A DNA stretch of 51,546 nt from the NCBI RefSeq assembly GCF_014495685.1, contig NZ_JACTVI010000057.1, positions 2,494 through 54,039 of the forward strand. The letters are read 5' to 3'. Made by a program: the position numbers and the translations under genes. The stretch's first letter is position 1, and each line of letters starts with the position of its first letter. Shown here piece by piece: positions 8,543-17,436 of the stretch. A model generated the notes under the pieces. The model was not told where the DNA came from. It searched no databases and saw only the letters and a program-made list of their open reading frames with translations. The DNA is from Streptomyces sp. TRM68367. GTDB taxonomy: Bacteria > Actinomycetota > Actinomycetes > Streptomycetales > Streptomycetaceae.

Positions 8543-9358
8543 GTGGCAGGAGTCGCACGCCGCCGTCTCGACGCGGAGCTGGTCCGCCGGAAGCTCGCGC
8601 GCTCGCGCGAGCACGCCAGCCAGCTGATCGCCGCCGGGCGGGTCACCGTCGCCAAGGCCGTCGCGACCAAGCCCGCCACGCAGGTGGAGACCGCCGCGGC
8701 CATCGTCGTCACCGCCGACGACAGCGACCCCGACTACGTCTCCCGCGGCGGCCACAAGCTCGCCGGCGCGCTCAAGGCCTTCGTGCCGCAGGGGCTGGTC
8801 GTCGAGGGGCGCCGGGCCCTGGACGCCGGCGCGTCCACCGGCGGCTTCACCGACGTCCTGCTGCGGGCCGGGGCCGCGCACGTCGTCGCCGTGGACGTCG
8901 GATACGGACAACTCGCCTGGTCTCTCCAGAATGATGAACGAGTCACCGTCAAGGACCGTACGAACGTACGCGAGTTGACGCTCGAAGCGATCGATGGGGA
9001 ACCAGTGGATCTTGTCGTGGGGGATCTGTCCTTCATCCCGCTCGGCCTGGTGCTCCCCGCCCTGGCGCGGTGCACGAAGCCGGACGCCGACCTGGTGATG
9101 ATGGTGAAACCGCAGTTCGAGGTGGGCAGGGAACGGCTGGGCAGCGGGGGAGTCGTGCGCAGCCCCCAGCTGCGCGCCGAGGCCGTGCGGGGGGTGGCCG
9201 AGAAGGCCTGGGGGATGGGCCTCGGGGTACGGGGCGTGACGGCCAGTCCACTGCCCGGGCCCTCGGGCAATGTCGAATACTTCCTGTGGCTGCGGGCCGG
9301 GGCCGACGCACTGGACCCGGCCGACGTTGACCGTGCAGTGGCGGAGGGGCCGCGTTGA
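8543..9358 (+). CDS. tlyA: TlyA family rRNA (cytidine-2'-O)-methyltransferase
   Basis: The 271-residue protein joins an N-terminal S4 RNA-binding domain (residues about 5-65, RRRLDAELVRRKLARSREHA) to an FtsJ/RrmJ-type Rossmann methyltransferase. The latter carries the SAM-binding LDAGASTGGFTDVLLRAGA and KPQFEVGRE motifs. TlyA methylates 16S and 23S rRNA with SAM, and in mycobacteria its loss gives capreomycin resistance. GTG 8543 is chosen because the S4 domain begins right after it. The stop overlaps the NAD kinase start (TTGA). Confidence 0.93.
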   Translation: MAGVARRRLDAELVRRKLARSREHASQLIAAGRVTVAKAVATKPATQVETAAAIVVTADDSDPDYVSRGGHKLAGALKAFVPQGLVVEGRRALDAGASTGGFTDVLLRAGAAHVVAVDVGYGQLAWSLQNDERVTVKDRTNVRELTLEAIDGEPVDLVVGDLSFIPLGLVLPALARCTKPDADLVMMVKPQFEVGRERLGSGGVVRSPQLRAEAVRGVAEKAWGMGLGVRGVTASPLPGPSGNVEYFLWLRAGADALDPADVDRAVAEGPR

Positions 9359-10260
9359 CACAGAACCGAGCTCGTACTGTTTTCCTGCTCGCCCACACGG
9401 GGCGGCCGGCGGCGATTCGCAGCGCCGAGCTGTTGGTCAAGGGCCTGCTGCGGTGCGGTATCGGCGTGCGCGGCCTGGAGGCGGAGGCACACGATCTGCC
9501 GCTGCCCGAAGAGGTCGAGCTGGTCAGGGAGGCGACTGCGGAGTGCCTCGACGGGTGCGAGCTGCTGATCGTGCTGGGCGGCGACGGCACGCTGCTGCGC
9601 GGTGCCGAGTTCGCGCGTGCGTCCGGGGTGCCCATGCTCGGGGTCAACCTCGGGCGGGTCGGGTTCCTCGCCGAGGCCGAGCGGGACGACCTGGAGAAGG
9701 TCGTCGACCGGGTGGTGACCAGGGCGTACGAGGTCGAGGAGCGCATGACCATCGACGTGGTCGTGCACCGCAACGGCGAGATCGTGCACACCGACTGGGC
9801 GCTCAACGAGGCCGCCGTGCAGAAGGGGTCCGTCGAGAAGCTCCTGGAGGTGGTCCTGGAGGTCGACGGGCGGCCGGTGACCGGGTTCGGCTGTGACGGG
9901 ATCGTGTGTGCGACGCCGACGGGTTCGACGGCGTACGCGTTCTCGGCGGGCGGGCCTGTGGTGTGGCCGGAGGTGGAGGCGCTGCTGATGGTGCCGATCT
10001 CGGCGCACGCGCTTTTTGCCAAGCCGCTGGTGACGTCGCCGGATTCGGTGCTCGCGGTTGAGGTGGTGCCGCATATTTCGCCGGGTGTGTTGTGGTGTGA
10101 CGGGCGGCGGACTGTGGAGTTGCCGCCTGGGGCGCGGGTTGAGGTGCGGCGGGGGGCTGTGCCGGTGCGGTTGGCCCGGCTGCATCATGCGTCGTTCACG
10201 GATCGGCTGGTGGCGAAGTTTGCGTTGCCGGTTTCGGGGTGGCGGGGGGCGCCTCATTAG
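9355..10260 (+). CDS. nadK: NAD kinase
   Basis: The 301-residue cytosolic NAD kinase phosphorylates NAD to NADP using ATP or polyphosphate. Motifs seen are GGDGT (residues 75-79), LGRVGFLAE, the NEAAVQKGS segment and PTGSTAYAFSAGGPVV. The start is TTG 9355, overlapping the tlyA stop, with GGAGGGG a short distance upstream, so translation is coupled. The tlyA-nadK-recN order is conserved across actinobacteria. In the last 250 bp, codon use drifts toward T/G-rich third positions compared with the first half. Confidence 0.94.
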   Translation: MTQNRARTVFLLAHTGRPAAIRSAELLVKGLLRCGIGVRGLEAEAHDLPLPEEVELVREATAECLDGCELLIVLGGDGTLLRGAEFARASGVPMLGVNLGRVGFLAEAERDDLEKVVDRVVTRAYEVEERMTIDVVVHRNGEIVHTDWALNEAAVQKGSVEKLLEVVLEVDGRPVTGFGCDGIVCATPTGSTAYAFSAGGPVVWPEVEALLMVPISAHALFAKPLVTSPDSVLAVEVVPHISPGVLWCDGRRTVELPPGARVEVRRGAVPVRLARLHHASFTDRLVAKFALPVSGWRGAPH

Positions 10261-10290
10261 CCATCTGTGAGGAGCGGTTTCTCGTCGTCG

Positions 10291-10365
10291 GCGGGTGCGG
10301 GTGGTCTGCGGCTGGTCGCGCCCACGCGGCGGAGCCGCATATTGATACACCCCCGCGCCCCTTTC
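10291..10365 (-). repeat. Dispersed intergenic repeat, copy 1
   Basis: Read on the minus strand, this 75-bp stretch matches 39631-39701 (plus strand) almost throughout. Both have AGGGGCGCGGGG, a variable 10-nt centre, TGCGGCTCCGCCGCGTG, GCGCGACCAGCC and CCACCCGCA. The CGGCTCCGCCG core can fold as a hairpin. It lies between nadK and recN and resembles a repeat frequent between genes in Streptomyces. Confidence 0.85.
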
Positions 10366-10435
10366 AGGTTGGGACACTCCCCTAGGTGACAGGGTGCCTC
10401 GCACTGGGGTGGCCGGACCTCGTATGGTCATGTTC

Positions 10436-12193
10436 GTGTTGGAGGAGATGCGGATACGGTCGCTCGGAGTGATCGACGACGCTGTCGTCGAGCTGTCGCC
10501 CGGATTCACCGCCGTCACCGGTGAGACGGGTGCGGGCAAGACCATGGTGGTCACCAGTCTCGGGCTGCTGCTGGGCGGGCGGGCGGATCCGGCGCTCGTG
10601 CGGATCGGTGCCGGCAAGGCGGTCGTCGAGGGGCGGATCACCGTGCCCGACGACGCCGCGGCCGCCGTACGCGCCGAGGAGGCCGGGGCCGAGCTGGACG
10701 ACGGGGCGCTGCTGATCAGCCGTACCGTGTCCGCCGAGGGGCGTTCGCGGGCGCATCTGGGCGGGCGCAGCGTGCCCGTGGGGATGCTCGCCGAGCTGGC
10801 CGACGAGCTGGTGGCCGTGCACGGGCAGACCGACCAGCAGGGGCTGCTGAAACTGTCCCGGCAGCGGCAGGCGCTCGACCGGTACGCCTCAGACGCTGTC
10901 GCCGTGCCGCTCGCCAAGTACACCGAGGCGTACCGGCGGCTGCGGGCCGTGTCCGCCGAGCTGGACGAGATCACCACGCGCGCGCGTGAGCGGGCCCAGG
11001 AGGCCGACATGCTGCGCTACGGGCTCGACGAGATCGCCGCCGTCGAGCCGCGTACCGGTGAGGACACGGAGCTGGCGGAGGAGGCGGAGCGGCTGGGGCA
11101 CGCGGAGGCCCTGTCGTCCGCCGCCACGGCCGCGCACGCGGCGCTCGCGGGCAATCCGGAGGACCCCGAGGGCATCGACGCGGCCACGCTCGTCGCGGGC
11201 GCCCAGCGCGCCCTGGACGCCGTACGGTCGCACGACCCGGCGCTGGCCTCGCTCGCCGACCGGATCGGCGAGGTCGGCATCCTGCTGCGCGACGTGGCCG
11301 GGGAGCTGGCGGGGTACGCCGACGACCTGGACGCCGATCCGCTGCGGCTGGGGGCCGTCGAGGAGCGGCGGGCCGCGCTCACCGGGCTGACCCGGAAGTA
11401 CGGCGAGGACGTCGCCGCCGTGCTGGCCTGGTCGGAGAGCAGTGCGCAACGGCTGACCGAACTCGACAGCGACGACGAGCGGATCGGGGAACTCACCTCC
11501 GAGCGGGACGCGCTCCGGATCGAACTGGGCGGTCTCGCACAGGCGTTGACGGACGCGCGGACCGACGCCGCCGAGCGGTTCGCCGCCGCCGTGACCGCCG
11601 AGCTGGCCTCGCTCGCCATGCCCCACGCGCGCGTGTCGTTCGACATCCGGCAGACCGAGGACCCCGAGGGCATCGAGGTCGGCGGGCGTACGGTCGCGTG
11701 CGGGCCGTCGGGCGCAGACGAGGTGGAACTGCTGCTGGCCCCGCACCCGGGGGCGCCGCCGCGGCCCATCGCCAAGGGCGCGTCCGGTGGTGAGCTGTCG
11801 CGCGTGATGCTGGCCGTGGAAGTCGTGTTCGCGGGGACGGATCCCGTGCCGACGTATCTCTTCGACGAGGTCGACGCCGGTGTCGGCGGCAAGGCGGCCG
11901 TGGAGATCGGGCGGCGGCTCGCGCGGCTGGCGAAGACCGCGCAGGTGGTGGTCGTGACGCATCTGCCGCAGGTGGCCGCGTTCGCCGACCGGCAGCTGCT
12001 GGTCGAGAAGACCAACGAAGGGTCGGTGACCCGGTCGGGTGTGAAGGTGCTCGAAGGGGAGGAGCGGATCCGGGAGTTGTCCCGGATGCTCGCCGGGCAG
12101 GAGGACTCGGAGACGGCCCGGGCCCACGCGGAGGAACTGCTGGAGACGGCTCGCGCGGACGCTAGTGCCGCGACAGGCAACGTTTGTCCGTGA
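10436..12193 (+). CDS. recN: DNA repair protein RecN
   Basis: This SMC-like ATPase of 585 residues acts in double-strand-break repair. Walker A GETGAGKT lies at residues 29-36, followed by two coiled-coil arms (about 150-380), the ABC signature KGASGGELSRVMLA and Walker B TYLFDEVDAGVGG near residue 475. GTG 10436 aligns with the start of mycobacterial RecN; upstream ATGs at 10424 and 10430 are alternatives, and none has a clear Shine-Dalgarno sequence. The last nine or ten residues (from about ASAATG to VCP) and the stop are encoded inside a MITE-like repeat (12162-12330), so the native C-terminus was probably different. Confidence 0.93.
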   Translation: MLEEMRIRSLGVIDDAVVELSPGFTAVTGETGAGKTMVVTSLGLLLGGRADPALVRIGAGKAVVEGRITVPDDAAAAVRAEEAGAELDDGALLISRTVSAEGRSRAHLGGRSVPVGMLAELADELVAVHGQTDQQGLLKLSRQRQALDRYASDAVAVPLAKYTEAYRRLRAVSAELDEITTRARERAQEADMLRYGLDEIAAVEPRTGEDTELAEEAERLGHAEALSSAATAAHAALAGNPEDPEGIDAATLVAGAQRALDAVRSHDPALASLADRIGEVGILLRDVAGELAGYADDLDADPLRLGAVEERRAALTGLTRKYGEDVAAVLAWSESSAQRLTELDSDDERIGELTSERDALRIELGGLAQALTDARTDAAERFAAAVTAELASLAMPHARVSFDIRQTEDPEGIEVGGRTVACGPSGADEVELLLAPHPGAPPRPIAKGASGGELSRVMLAVEVVFAGTDPVPTYLFDEVDAGVGGKAAVEIGRRLARLAKTAQVVVVTHLPQVAAFADRQLLVEKTNEGSVTRSGVKVLEGEERIRELSRMLAGQEDSETARAHAEELLETARADASAATGNVCP

Positions 12194-12330
12194 AGGAGCG
12201 GCGTCCGGTGCGTGCTCTCGGCGTGCCGGCCGGAAGTCCTCGTACTGGATGTACTTGGGCTTTCGTCCGGTGCGGCGAGAGGGCGTGCCGGGCGTCGCGA
12301 CGGGGCGAACGTTGCCTGCCGGGGCACTGG
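12162..12330. mobile_element. MITE-like element with 24-bp terminal inverted repeats
   Basis: The left end CTAGTGCCGCGACAGGCAAC (12162-12181, continuing GTTT) and the right end are inverted copies with about four mismatches in 24; the right end read in reverse begins CCAGTGCCCCGGCAGGCAAC. The interior is about 120 bp, has smaller palindromes such as GTACTGGATGTAC, and encodes no transposase. The size, the inverted ends and the overlap with the recN 3' end suggest a non-autonomous element. I recall similar sequences in Streptomyces intergenic regions, but copy number cannot be seen here. Confidence 0.65.
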
Positions 12331-12458
12331 CCAGCCGACGGTGCGGCTGGGGCGTAGGGCGAGCTTCCGCGTCCGGCGCTTCGGGAGCACGCGCCCACGG
12401 CGGCATCGGACGACTCTTCGGGCGGACGACGGGAGGCGAGAGGGCCTAGGCTGGCCGG

Positions 12459-13259
12459 ATGATCGATCGCCGCGCCCGCAGGACCGTCTCGTTCGCACTC
12501 GCCTCCGCCGTCACCCGTGCCGGGACGGCCGCTCTCCGCGCCGTGGCGCCGGGCGGGCGTGAGCGGTGGGAGCGGAAGAACTACGCGGGGCGGACCGTCG
12601 AGTTGTACGCGGGGCCGGCGTCCGCCGTGGCGGTGGCGGCCGGGGCGGCGCGGGTGCGGCCCGCCGCAGGGCTCGCCGTCCTCGTCGCCGGGATGTGCGG
12701 GGCCTACGACGACGTCGCCGGGGCCGGGGATCCGCGGCGCGGCTTCCGGGCGCATCTCGCCGCGCTTCGGGACGGCGAGGTGACCGGCGGTGCGGTCAAG
12801 CTGTTCGGGATCTCCGCGGCCGGGCTCGCCGCCGGGGCGCTGCTCAAGGAGCGGCCGCTGGACAAGGTGCTCGCCGGGGTCGTGATCGCCGGTGCCGCGC
12901 ACGCCGTCAACCTCGTTGACGTACGGCCAGGGAGAGCCGCCGGTGCCGTGCTCGCGCTCGGGGTGCCGGGGCTGCTCCGGCCGGGCGCCGGGGCGGAGTT
13001 GGCCGCCGCCGCGACGGGCGCCGCCGCGGCCGTACTGCCCGACGACCTCGGCGAGCGCGCGATGATCGGCGACACCGGGGCACACGCGCTGGGCGCGGCC
13101 CTCGGCGCCGCCGTCGTCGCCGGATGGGGGTCCAACCGCTCGAGCGAAGCCGGGAGTGGGGGAGGGCGCGCCGGGCTGCTCGCCCACGCCGCCGCTCTCG
13201 TGGCCGCGACCGTGTACGGCGACAAGGTCAGCGAGATGGCGGCCCGCTCACTCGTGTGA
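12459..13259 (+). CDS. MraY/WecA-like prenyl-phosphate sugar-1-phosphate transferase (predicted)
   Basis: The 266-residue polytopic protein is shorter than true MraY (about 360) but keeps the family's catalytic signatures: an acidic pair in CGAYDDVAG, a GAVKLFGI segment, the NLVDVRPGRA motif and a late GDTGAHALGA motif. Such enzymes move a sugar phosphate to a lipid carrier in wall or glycan synthesis; the substrate here is unknown. The next gene is a GT4 glycosyltransferase, so both may act on one glycan. An intergenic-type palindrome interrupts the coding sequence at 13126-13166, adding a Ser/Gly-rich loop. Confidence 0.78.
   Translation: MIDRRARRTVSFALASAVTRAGTAALRAVAPGGRERWERKNYAGRTVELYAGPASAVAVAAGAARVRPAAGLAVLVAGMCGAYDDVAGAGDPRRGFRAHLAALRDGEVTGGAVKLFGISAAGLAAGALLKERPLDKVLAGVVIAGAAHAVNLVDVRPGRAAGAVLALGVPGLLRPGAGAELAAAATGAAAAVLPDDLGERAMIGDTGAHALGAALGAAVVAGWGSNRSSEAGSGGGRAGLLAHAAALVAATVYGDKVSEMAARSLV
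13126..13166 (+). repeat. Intergenic-type palindrome inserted in a coding sequence
   Basis: GGGGGTCCAACCGCTCGAGC through GAGTGGGGGAGGG resembles the palindromic unit at 4652-4696 read in reverse, sharing GGGGGT, CGAGCG and GTGGGGGAGG. It is in frame and encodes a Ser/Gly-rich insertion (SNRSSEAGSGGG) between two hydrophobic segments. Confidence 0.65.
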
Positions 13260-13436
13260 GCGAAACGCCCGGCTCGTCCCGCCGGGCACGGTACGCACCG
13301 GCATTCCAGGAACGGCCTTGTGTCCTGGCATCCTTGACGGTGTACGCGTAGCAGACCGCGCGGTACACCCCCTGTGCACGATCCTTCTGTACTTTCGTCG
13401 TGACCAGCCCGACGCCGAACCAGGAGCCCCGCCCGC

Positions 13437-14579
13437 GTGACCCCCGTGAGCAGCCACTCACCGCACGGCCAGTCGCCGCTGCGCACCGTGCAGGTGCTGG
13501 GCGGAGGCAACGCCGCCAGCAGCGCCCACGTGCGCTCGCTGGCCGCGGGGCTCGTCGCACGGGGCGTGAAAGTCACGGTGTGCGCCCCCGCAGAGGCCGA
13601 GCACACCTACGACTTCACCGGTGTCGGCGCCGACCATGTGCACGTGCCGCGCAGCAGCGACCCGGTCTCGGTGGCCGCGCTGCGGGCGATCTGCGCGGGC
13701 GCCGACCTGGTGCACGCGCACGGACTGCACGCCTCCTTCCGGACCGTGCTCGCCCTCGGCGGGCGGCGGGTGCGCACCCCGCTCGTCGTCACCTGGCACG
13801 ACCGGGCACAGGCCGACGGCGCGCGCGCCCACATGCTGCGGCTGCTGGAGCGGCGGGTCCTGAAGGCGGCCACCGTGGTCCTCGGCGCCACCTCGGACCT
13901 CGTCGACCGGGCCAGGCGCACCGGCGCGCGGGACGCGCGGCTCGCCGCCGTCGCCCTGCCCGGCCCGCGCCGGCCCGTCGAGCCGGACGATCCCGACCGG
14001 CTGCGCCCCAAGCTCCGGGCCGAACTCGGCGCCACCGAACGCCCGTTGCTCATGGCCGTCGGCTCCCTCGACCGGCACCGGGGCTACGACGTCCTGCTCG
14101 ACGCCACGCGCGCGTGGCGCCGCCTCGACCCGGTGCCTCTGGTGGTGATCGCCGGCGAGGGCCCGCTGCGCGGCGAACTCCAGCACCGGATCGAGGAGGA
14201 GGAACTGCCGGTCCGGCTCATCGGGCGCCGCGAGGACGTCCCCGACCTGCTCGCCGCCGCCGACCTCGCGCTCCTGCCGAGCCGCTGGGAATCGCGCTCC
14301 CTGCTCGCCCAGGAGGCCCTCCACGCGCGCGTGCCGCTCGTCGCGACCGACGTCGGCGGCATCCCCGAACTCGTCGGCGATGCCGCCGAACTGGTCCCGT
14401 ACGGCGACGCCGAAGCCCTCGCCGACACCGTCGTACGCCTCCTCGACGACCCCGGACACCGGGAGCTGCTCAAGGAGAAGGGAGCGCGGCAGGCGGCCAG
14501 TTGGCCAACCGAGGACGAGACCTTGGCCCAAGTTCTCAGCGTGTACGACGAGCTGACGCAGCCACAGCCACTGATCTAG
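13437..14579 (+). CDS. GT4 family glycosyltransferase
   Basis: This 380-residue GT-B fold enzyme has an N-terminal acceptor domain (GGGNAASSAHVRSLAAGL, then DLVHAHGLHAS) and a C-terminal nucleotide-sugar domain (AVGSLDRHRGYDVLLDA, LLPSRWESRSLLAQEALH, VATDVGGIPELVGD). It would transfer a sugar from an activated donor at the cytoplasmic face of the membrane. GTG 13437 has CAGGAG 10 nt upstream. It follows the MraY-like gene after about 175 bp, which leaves room for its own promoter. Donor and acceptor are not predictable. Confidence 0.88.
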   Translation: MTPVSSHSPHGQSPLRTVQVLGGGNAASSAHVRSLAAGLVARGVKVTVCAPAEAEHTYDFTGVGADHVHVPRSSDPVSVAALRAICAGADLVHAHGLHASFRTVLALGGRRVRTPLVVTWHDRAQADGARAHMLRLLERRVLKAATVVLGATSDLVDRARRTGARDARLAAVALPGPRRPVEPDDPDRLRPKLRAELGATERPLLMAVGSLDRHRGYDVLLDATRAWRRLDPVPLVVIAGEGPLRGELQHRIEEEELPVRLIGRREDVPDLLAAADLALLPSRWESRSLLAQEALHARVPLVATDVGGIPELVGDAAELVPYGDAEALADTVVRLLDDPGHRELLKEKGARQAASWPTEDETLAQVLSVYDELTQPQPLI

Positions 14580-14585
14580 GCGTCT

Positions 14586-16271
14586 CTACGGCACGTGCCG
14601 TCGGGCCCGTAGCGCCAGGCTCAGTGCCAGGACCGTGTGCGGGTCGTCGAGGTCCGTGCCGAGCAACTCCCCGATGCGGGCGAGGCGGTTGTACAACGTC
14701 TGCCGGTTCAGGTGCAGTTCGCGGGCCGTCTCCGCCTTGCGGCCGGCATGCGCCAGGTAGGTCTCCAGCGTGGGGAGCAGCGGCGGTTTGGAGCGGTCGT
14801 CGTGGGCCAGGAGAGGGCCGATCGCGCGGTCCACGAACGCCGCCAGGTCCGGGTGGTCGCGCAGCCGCCACAGCAGCAGGTCGGTGTCGAGGCGGCGGGC
14901 GTCGTACCACGGCCGGTCCGGCAGGCCCTGCGCCGCGGCCGCCGTCTCCGCCGCGTGCCGCAGTCCCGCTGACGCCGCCGCCCAGCCGCCGGCCACGCCG
15001 ACGATCACCACCGGCGGCTGTGCGCCGGGCCGCAGCATCCCGGCCCGTTCCACCCCGGCCCGCAGCGCCGCCGCGACCCGGTCCGCGACCGTCGGCCGCT
15101 CCGCCTCCGAGCGCAGACCGAGCAGCACCGGGACACGGCCCTCGACCGGCCGTACGCCCAGCAGCACCGGCAGGCCCACCGAGGTCAGCTCCTCCGACAC
15201 CGCGCGCGCCAGCACCGCCCAGCCGCCGCCCGGAGCCACGGTGTCGCCGAGCCGCATCACCACCGGCAGCAGCGGGCCGGCGCCCGGTTTGAAGCCCAGC
15301 ACGCGCGCCTGTGCCGGGGCGTCCTCCGCGGTGATGCGGCCCTCCGCGAGGTCGGTGAGGAAGTCGCCGCGCCCGCGCGCCGCCAGCTCCTCCTCCTGGC
15401 GGGCCTGCATCAGCACCACGGCCAGGAGGCCCGCCGCGCGCTCGGCCGCCATCCGGTGCACCGGCGCCAGGGCGGTCCGGACGGGGAGCAGGACCAGGCG
15501 CGCCCGTACCGACCCCGTCCCGGGGCCGCCGCCCGGCACGTCCACCAGAACCGAGCCGGACAAGGGCGGTTCGTCCTTGTGCTGGCCGCGCAGCCCCTCC
15601 CACACCTGGAGCGGGTCCGCGCCCTCAGGACCGGACCCGGCGGCGTACAGGAGCCGTCCGTCCGCCGTCTCCAGGAACACCGGGTTGCCGCTGAAGTCGG
15701 CCAGGATGCCGAGGACTTGGGGCACTCCGCCGCCGCCCAGCAAGGCCTGGGTGCAGCGGCGGTGGATCTCCTCGGCCCGCTGGAGCAGCGCGTAGTGGCC
15801 GTTGACGATCTCGGTGTGGATCTCCTCCGTGACCGCCACGAAAGGCACTTCGCGGTGCAGCTGGACGAGCGGGAGACCGGCCGTGCGTGCCGAGTCGACG
15901 AGGGCCGCGGGAAGGCGCTTGAAGCGGGGGCCGAGTTCTACGACGAGGGCGGCGATGCCGCGCTCGGCCAGCGTACGGACGAACGCGCGCTGCTCGGCGG
16001 GGCGGGTGCCGAGGCCGTAGCCCGTGGTCAGCAGCAGCTCGCCGCCCTTCATGAGGGAGGCGATGTGCGGTACCTCGCCCGCGTGCACCCAGCGCACGGT
16101 GCGGTGCAGCCGGTCGGCGCCGGCCAGGACCTCCGGGAGTCCGCCGCGCAGTCCGGGCAGCTCCAGGGCCCGCTGCACGGTGATTCCGGCGCCGTGGGTC
16201 TCGTATCCGCCGCCTTGGGTGTCGTATGCGTCGTCCGGTGTGGCGTGTGCGTCGTGCCTGCCGGTGTCCAT
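14586..16271 (-). CDS. PucR family transcriptional regulator
   Basis: The 561-residue regulator has an N-terminal PucR domain (from about residue 30: TVQRALELPGLRGG to PLVQLHREVPFV), a central GGDEF-like or effector region, and a C-terminal PucR helix-turn-helix (LETYLAHAGRKAETARELHL, then RQTLYNRLARIGELLG). PucR proteins control purine degradation and nitrogen use in Bacillus, and Streptomyces has many of unknown targets. ATG 16271 gives a short disordered head with a YDTQGGGYETHG near-repeat. It is convergent with the GT4 gene (6 bp apart) and divergent from the luciferase-like oxidoreductase, its most likely target. Confidence 0.88.
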   Translation of the reverse strand: MDTGRHDAHATPDDAYDTQGGGYETHGAGITVQRALELPGLRGGLPEVLAGADRLHRTVRWVHAGEVPHIASLMKGGELLLTTGYGLGTRPAEQRAFVRTLAERGIAALVVELGPRFKRLPAALVDSARTAGLPLVQLHREVPFVAVTEEIHTEIVNGHYALLQRAEEIHRRCTQALLGGGGVPQVLGILADFSGNPVFLETADGRLLYAAGSGPEGADPLQVWEGLRGQHKDEPPLSGSVLVDVPGGGPGTGSVRARLVLLPVRTALAPVHRMAAERAAGLLAVVLMQARQEEELAARGRGDFLTDLAEGRITAEDAPAQARVLGFKPGAGPLLPVVMRLGDTVAPGGGWAVLARAVSEELTSVGLPVLLGVRPVEGRVPVLLGLRSEAERPTVADRVAAALRAGVERAGMLRPGAQPPVVIVGVAGGWAAASAGLRHAAETAAAAQGLPDRPWYDARRLDTDLLLWRLRDHPDLAAFVDRAIGPLLAHDDRSKPPLLPTLETYLAHAGRKAETARELHLNRQTLYNRLARIGELLGTDLDDPHTVLALSLALRARRHVP

Positions 16272-16374
16272 GGGCCGGACGCTACCCGTGCGGCTGCCTG
16301 CGGGACATCTTCGCGCGGTCCCGGCGACGCTCACGGGCTGGGTTGGCGTGTGATCGGTGGGGTAGGGGCGGCGT

Positions 16375-17331
16375 ATGGAGTTCAGTGTGGTTGCGGTGGC
16401 GCGGGAGGACGACAGTCCGGTTGACGAGCCGTTGCGGATGGGGGTGCTCGCCGACCGGCTGGGCTATCGCGAGGTGTGGGCCGGCGAGGGGCCGACGTGG
16501 GATTCGTTCGTGCTGGCCACGGCGATCGGGCGGGCCACCGGGCAGGTCGCGCTGACCGCGGGGCCGGTGCCGGTGTCCGTGCGGGACGCGTACACGATCG
16601 CGCGGGGTGCGGCGTCGGCCGCGGCCGTCGTCGGGCGGCCGGTGGGGGTGGCGCTGGGGACGTCCAGCAAGCGGGTGGTCGAAGGGGTGCACGGACGGGA
16701 CCGGGTACGGCCCGCCGCCGCGCTGGAGGAGAGTGCGGCTGCCGTACGCCGTCTGCTGCACGGCGAAGTGGGGGAGCCGGTTGTGCCCGGCAGTACCTTC
16801 CGGCGCCGGCACCGGCCGCCCGGTGGGGCGCTGACCGTGGCGGCGTTCGGGGAGCGGGCGATCGCGACGGCCGCCGGGTATGCCGACCGGATGCTGCTCG
16901 ATCTTGTCTCGCCGGAGCAGGTGCGGTTGTTGCGGGAGCGGCTGGTTGCGGCGGCTGAGCGAGTGGGGCGTGCGGTGCCGCGGCTGGCGGCGTGGTTGCC
17001 GGCGGCGGTTGATCCGGAGCCGGAGTCGGTGGCTCAGGTGCTGGGCAGCATCGCCGGGTACATGGCTGTACCGGGCTACCGGGACATGTTCGCTGCGGCG
17101 GGGCTCGGTGAGGCGGCGGAGTTGGCCCGCGGTGGTGCGGACCGGGATGCCGTGCTGCGGGCGTTGCCTGCGGAGGCTGCCGGTGCGGTGGGGCTCGTCG
17201 GTGACCTTTCAGCCGTGCGTGCTCGTATCGCCGCCTATGCCGAGGCCGGGCTCGATGAGATCGCCCTTGTGCCTGCCACGGTGGGGGACCCGGATGGGGA
17301 GCGGACGCTTACGGTGTTGGCGGGGGTCTGA
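16375..17331 (+). CDS. Luciferase-like (LLM class, F420-dependent) oxidoreductase
   Basis: The 318-residue TIM-barrel protein matches the LLM family: an N-terminal LRMGVLADRLGYREVWAGEG strand-helix, RATGQVALTAGPVPVSVRD, VGVALGTSS, ERAIATAAGYADRMLLDL and the C-terminal AEAGLDEIALVPAT. Actinobacterial members usually use F420 rather than FMN; the substrate is unknown. ATG 16375 starts 103 bp from the divergent PucR gene, suggesting a shared regulatory region. Late codons show more T in third positions than neighbouring genes. Confidence 0.85.
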   Translation: MEFSVVAVAREDDSPVDEPLRMGVLADRLGYREVWAGEGPTWDSFVLATAIGRATGQVALTAGPVPVSVRDAYTIARGAASAAAVVGRPVGVALGTSSKRVVEGVHGRDRVRPAAALEESAAAVRRLLHGEVGEPVVPGSTFRRRHRPPGGALTVAAFGERAIATAAGYADRMLLDLVSPEQVRLLRERLVAAAERVGRAVPRLAAWLPAAVDPEPESVAQVLGSIAGYMAVPGYRDMFAAAGLGEAAELARGGADRDAVLRALPAEAAGAVGLVGDLSAVRARIAAYAEAGLDEIALVPATVGDPDGERTLTVLAGV

Positions 17332-17343
17332 GTCGGGTACGAC

Positions 17344-17420
17344 CCGGCCTGCGGCCGGTTTGTGTTCCCACCCGCCCCGCGATGGAACCGCTTCCTCGCG
17401 GGTGTGGGTGTGCGCAGGCC
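17344..17420. repeat. Hairpin-forming intergenic repeat
   Basis: CCGGCCTGCGGCCGG (17344-17358) forms a 6-bp stem with a 3-nt loop. It is followed by GTGTTCCCACCCGC and a second, larger hairpin in which CCCGCGA pairs with TCGCGGG. A related unit lies at 43201-43272 inside the Liv fusion gene. It sits between the convergent LLM and GH15 genes and probably acts as a terminator. Confidence 0.65.
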
Positions 17421-17436
17421 CGGTAGGGCGTTGGGG

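Noticed and set aside
12180..12406. Antisense frame through the MITE-like element as a small protein gene
   Set aside because: It is only the read-through of a longer antisense frame to recN and has no start signal; repeat DNA explains the sequence.
12459..14579. Secondary-metabolite gene cluster around the MraY-like and GT4 genes
   Set aside because: Only two wall- or glycan-type enzymes are present, with no core biosynthetic enzyme nearby.
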